From Phytoseiulus persimilis (lineage: Eukaryota; Arthropoda; Arachnida; Mesostigmata; Phytoseiidae): DNA of 64,000 nucleotides. A program made the position numbers and the translations under genes. A model generated the notes under the pieces. That model made no database searches. It saw only the letters and a program-made list of their open reading frames with translations, and was not told the origin of the DNA. Shown here one piece after another: positions 61,895 through 64,000 of the stretch; positions within the stretch are counted from its first letter, which is position 1; each line of letters begins with the position of its first letter. Location: NCBI GenBank assembly GCA_037576195.1, contig CM075103.1:18104001-18168000 (forward strand). The letters are read 5' to 3'.

Positions 61895-62657
61895 AACGAG
61901 GGTTCATCGCTGAGGGGAATGCCAGTTTCCGAGAAACGGTCTGCCCATAGAGGTTTCCGGGAGGAAGAAACCGATTTCAAAGTTGAATAGTCAGTGTAAA
62001 TTCACGCAGTTCGAGCAATCAGGCCTCCGGGTATGTAGGACTCCACGGAATGTCGACCCGTGTCATGAGCTTTTCATGAGGAGGATCAACTTCGCCTCGG
62101 GGGACCTCTTGTTTCTGATTTGTCTACGACCAATAAGCGATGGGAATGCTTGATGAGAAATCGCAAGAGGGGGTTTCGCAAATGAATGACGCTCCCCTTA
62201 GTATCGGAAGAGCTCTCAAGACCTTCAGACTTTCGGTAAAGTCGCGAGATGACGCGCAAGCGTCTTTCGAGCTGTCCCCGAGATTTTCGCACTTGTCATC
62301 CCTCCACGCCCTCGAAAACGGTTTCTCTCGGCGGGAGATTGTCAAAAATCAGTAGGCTATCGCAAGGGTTTCTGAGCAGATTCCGCCCTTTCGAAGTCTT
62401 CCAGGGCGGCGAGGGAGATTCGTGAAAAAGTTTCGCGCAGACCACCGTGAATGAATGCATTAGGATGGTATACTGATCTGATTGAGCAAACAAAAGCCCG
62501 TCGCAAGGTGTGTTCCGTACTTCCAAGAATAAGGATGTTTCTCCTCTCAGGTTCTTCTTTGTTTTCCGGCTGAACCTCTCAGCCAGGCCCCAGGAGTGTC
62601 CCGGGATCACCTTTCGGTATTGCTTCAGTAACACTCCCTATCACCTCGCAAACTCAG
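61895..62657. other. No firm gene
   Basis: A plus frame from ATG 62146 (MLDEKSQEGVSQMNDAP) to a TCG/GTAAAG donor-like site is plausible as a first coding exon for the downstream candidate, but the opposite frame is equally open. Nothing else is seen. Confidence 0.2.
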
Positions 62658-62843
62658 GTTATAAGAAACAAGAACTTTCCGTACGACATTCAAGTTGTTC
62701 TCGAGGAGGATGTTGCCAACGACAGGCTCGATCGACGCAACCCCATCGACAACGTTCGGCGCCACGGCTGCCAGGCGAAACATTCTAATCGCGCCTTTGT
62801 TTCATCCGCGTTGAAATATCTGCTCTCAACGAGCAGCCCATGA
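62658..62843 (+). CDS. Candidate exon, acidic/basic mixed, unknown
   Basis: Follows a long pyrimidine-rich acceptor (TAACACTCCCTATCACCTCG, then CAAACTCAG) and encodes VVLEEDVANDRLDRRNPIDN within 61 codons ending TGA. The content is clearly unlike the Arg/Ser-rich noise, but a 108-codon antisense frame (62690-63016) is also protein-like. An overlapping ATG frame begins at 62840 (MKSNKNLGIKPKNNRRR). Confidence 0.25.
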   Translation, partial: VIRNKNFPYDIQVVLEEDVANDRLDRRNPIDNVRRHGCQAKHSNRAFVSSALKYLLSTSSP

Positions 62844-63035
62844 AGTCGAACAAAAACTTGGGGATCAAACCTAAAAATAACCGCCGACGCGAAGCACGTC
62901 ATTATGATCCCGGCGCTCAAGAAATCATGGAACAACGTACACGGCTGTCGATTGTAACCCAGCAGAGCTCTCGGCTCTCCAGTCTCCTGTTCATCTTCTT
63001 CAAGATCCCGTCGCAAGTGTTTCTCTCCTCCTCAG

Positions 63036-63254
63036 TGCTCCCCATCAGTGGTAGAATCAGCCTTTGCCGCTGCGGCGGGATCGGCGGCAAAGTCGATAGA
63101 CGTCGAGGGATGGATGGATGATGGCAGTGGAGACGGTGGTGGCATTGGTGGTGCGGCAGTGGTGGCAAACGCAGCAGCAGAAGAAGAAGAGGAGGAAGAA
63201 GCATCAGAAGGAGTAGCAGCGGCGGCGTCGGCGGCTGCCGGGTTGACTGTCTGA
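63036..63254 (+). CDS. Candidate terminal exon with Gly-, Glu- and Ala-runs
   Basis: Follows a strong acceptor (TTTCTCTCCTCCTCAG, ending 63035) and stays open 72 codons to TGA 63252-63254. Residues include an Ala-rich start, a Gly-rich block, a run of seven Glu and an Ala-rich end. The coding strand is built from trinucleotide-type repeats (63127-63237), so the open frame may partly reflect repeat structure. Low-complexity acidic/Ala tracts of this kind are common in nuclear proteins. Confidence 0.3.
   Translation, partial: CSPSVVESAFAAAAGSAAKSIDVEGWMDDGSGDGGGIGGAAVVANAAAEEEEEEEASEGVAAAASAAAGLTV
63127..63237. repeat. Compound trinucleotide repeat region
   Basis: GGT/GGC, GCA, GAA/GAG and GCG units in succession, interrupted but all in the same three-base register. 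Confidence 0.7.
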
Positions 63255-64000
63255 GCAGAGCCGAGTTGGCGGAGTCCTTTCCCATGGGCGGAGCCTCGTT
63301 CGCCGGCCCGATTGGCCGCCCGATTCTGGGCGGACGCAGGGTGCAGCTATCATTGTGGGCCTATCGGATTGCCGTGTCTTTAATGCTGTTTTATCCCCCC
63401 TGTCTTGTGAGCGAGTGAGCGAGTGTGGTGTGGGTCTCCCGCGTCTGCTTTCCTGCCCGGCTGTGTAAGAGAAGCGAGTCGGTCGCCGCTCGCTCGCTTT
63501 CGACGGACGCACCGACCAACGGCCCGGCGGCTATAGATAGTTTTCATGCGGCTCCATTTCAACGGTGGTCGCTGGCCGAGCCGGCCATCCGCTCCTGCAT
63601 AAGCCCAGCCTGGACCCACCAGCACCGGCGGATCAGTATCGGAACCTCTGCTCGCGAGTGTCTGAGGAGTGAACGCGGTCCTCGGACCCAGGCCTGAGGT
63701 CGTTTCTCGCTCACGAAAACAGTTCACACAGTGACCCAGTGGCTGGTCCGCAGTGTGCCCGGTCCCGCCAGCAGGACTGCGGGGAAGTATTGCGCGGCAG
63801 CGGAGTCACTACGTCCTGCGGGCTCAGAAAGCCTCCTGGCCGAACAGTTGCGAGCGACTGTGGCGGTTATGCCTTTGTCCGATAGAGTGAAGAACAGGGT
63901 GTAGGTTGAGTGAACTGTGGTCAGCGATTGATGCTGGAACTGTGACGACTCCGTGCGTCGTTCTAGCGAACAGCACGAACATCAATCGGTCGAAGCAACA
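63255..64000. other. GC-rich stretch, no supported gene
   Basis: Raised GC with GCGAGTGAGC-type tracts near 63410-63425. It may be a promoter region of a gene beyond the right edge, but no core element is certain. Confidence 0.2.

Overview
The window looks like a stretch of animal nuclear DNA, most likely from an arthropod with a fairly compact genome. Base composition is near 50% GC. There are no bacterial-style gene strings, ribosome binding sites or operons. Candidate exons are bounded by GT...AG sites, many putative introns are very short (42 to about 140 nt), and simple repeats are scattered throughout. Two short non-autonomous DNA transposons of types common in animals carry intact target-site duplications. 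I could not assign a species or find a well-conserved housekeeping gene.

Left edge: an incomplete minus-strand gene starts here (5' UTR exon near 923-1014, coding exon 567..1 running off the window), encoding a Ser/Pro/Gln-rich protein. At 5.6-7.4 kb is a plus-strand set of short exons with good splice sites. A long orphan ORF lies at 10.2-11.0 kb. At 14.3-14.6 kb is the most recognisable protein fossil: a minus-strand Myb/SANT-like DNA-binding domain whose reading frame jumps several times, each time beside a short homopolymer. A small two-exon candidate gene is at 17.3-17.8 kb.

Middle: a 167-bp direct duplication (21.1 and 21.6 kb), an ORF with one membrane segment (23.1-23.5 kb), an imperfect inverted repeat (28.5-28.7 kb), an AT-rich island (35.4-35.7 kb), a three-exon candidate gene (36.2-37.7 kb), a small minisatellite (38.2 kb), a pogo/Tigger-like MITE (44.1-44.4 kb), a hAT-like MITE (46.0-46.4 kb), a candidate terminal exon (47.1-47.5 kb), and a cluster of diverged inverted repeats that preserve a protein-like frame (48.8-50.0 kb).

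Right part: a minus-strand ORF pair in shifted frames (53.1-53.9 kb), a candidate exon at 57.6 kb, and a dense run of plus-strand candidate exons from 59.9 to 63.3 kb ending in an Ala/Glu-rich exon.

Limits: at this GC content, open frames of about 140 codons are expected several times by chance in 64 kb, and antisense frames often look protein-like. Exon calls rest mainly on splice sites plus phase agreement and carry modest confidence. The transposons, duplications and the Myb/SANT fossil are the firmest calls. The homopolymer-linked frame jumps raise the possibility that the assembly has indel errors, which would also explain why few long clean genes are seen.
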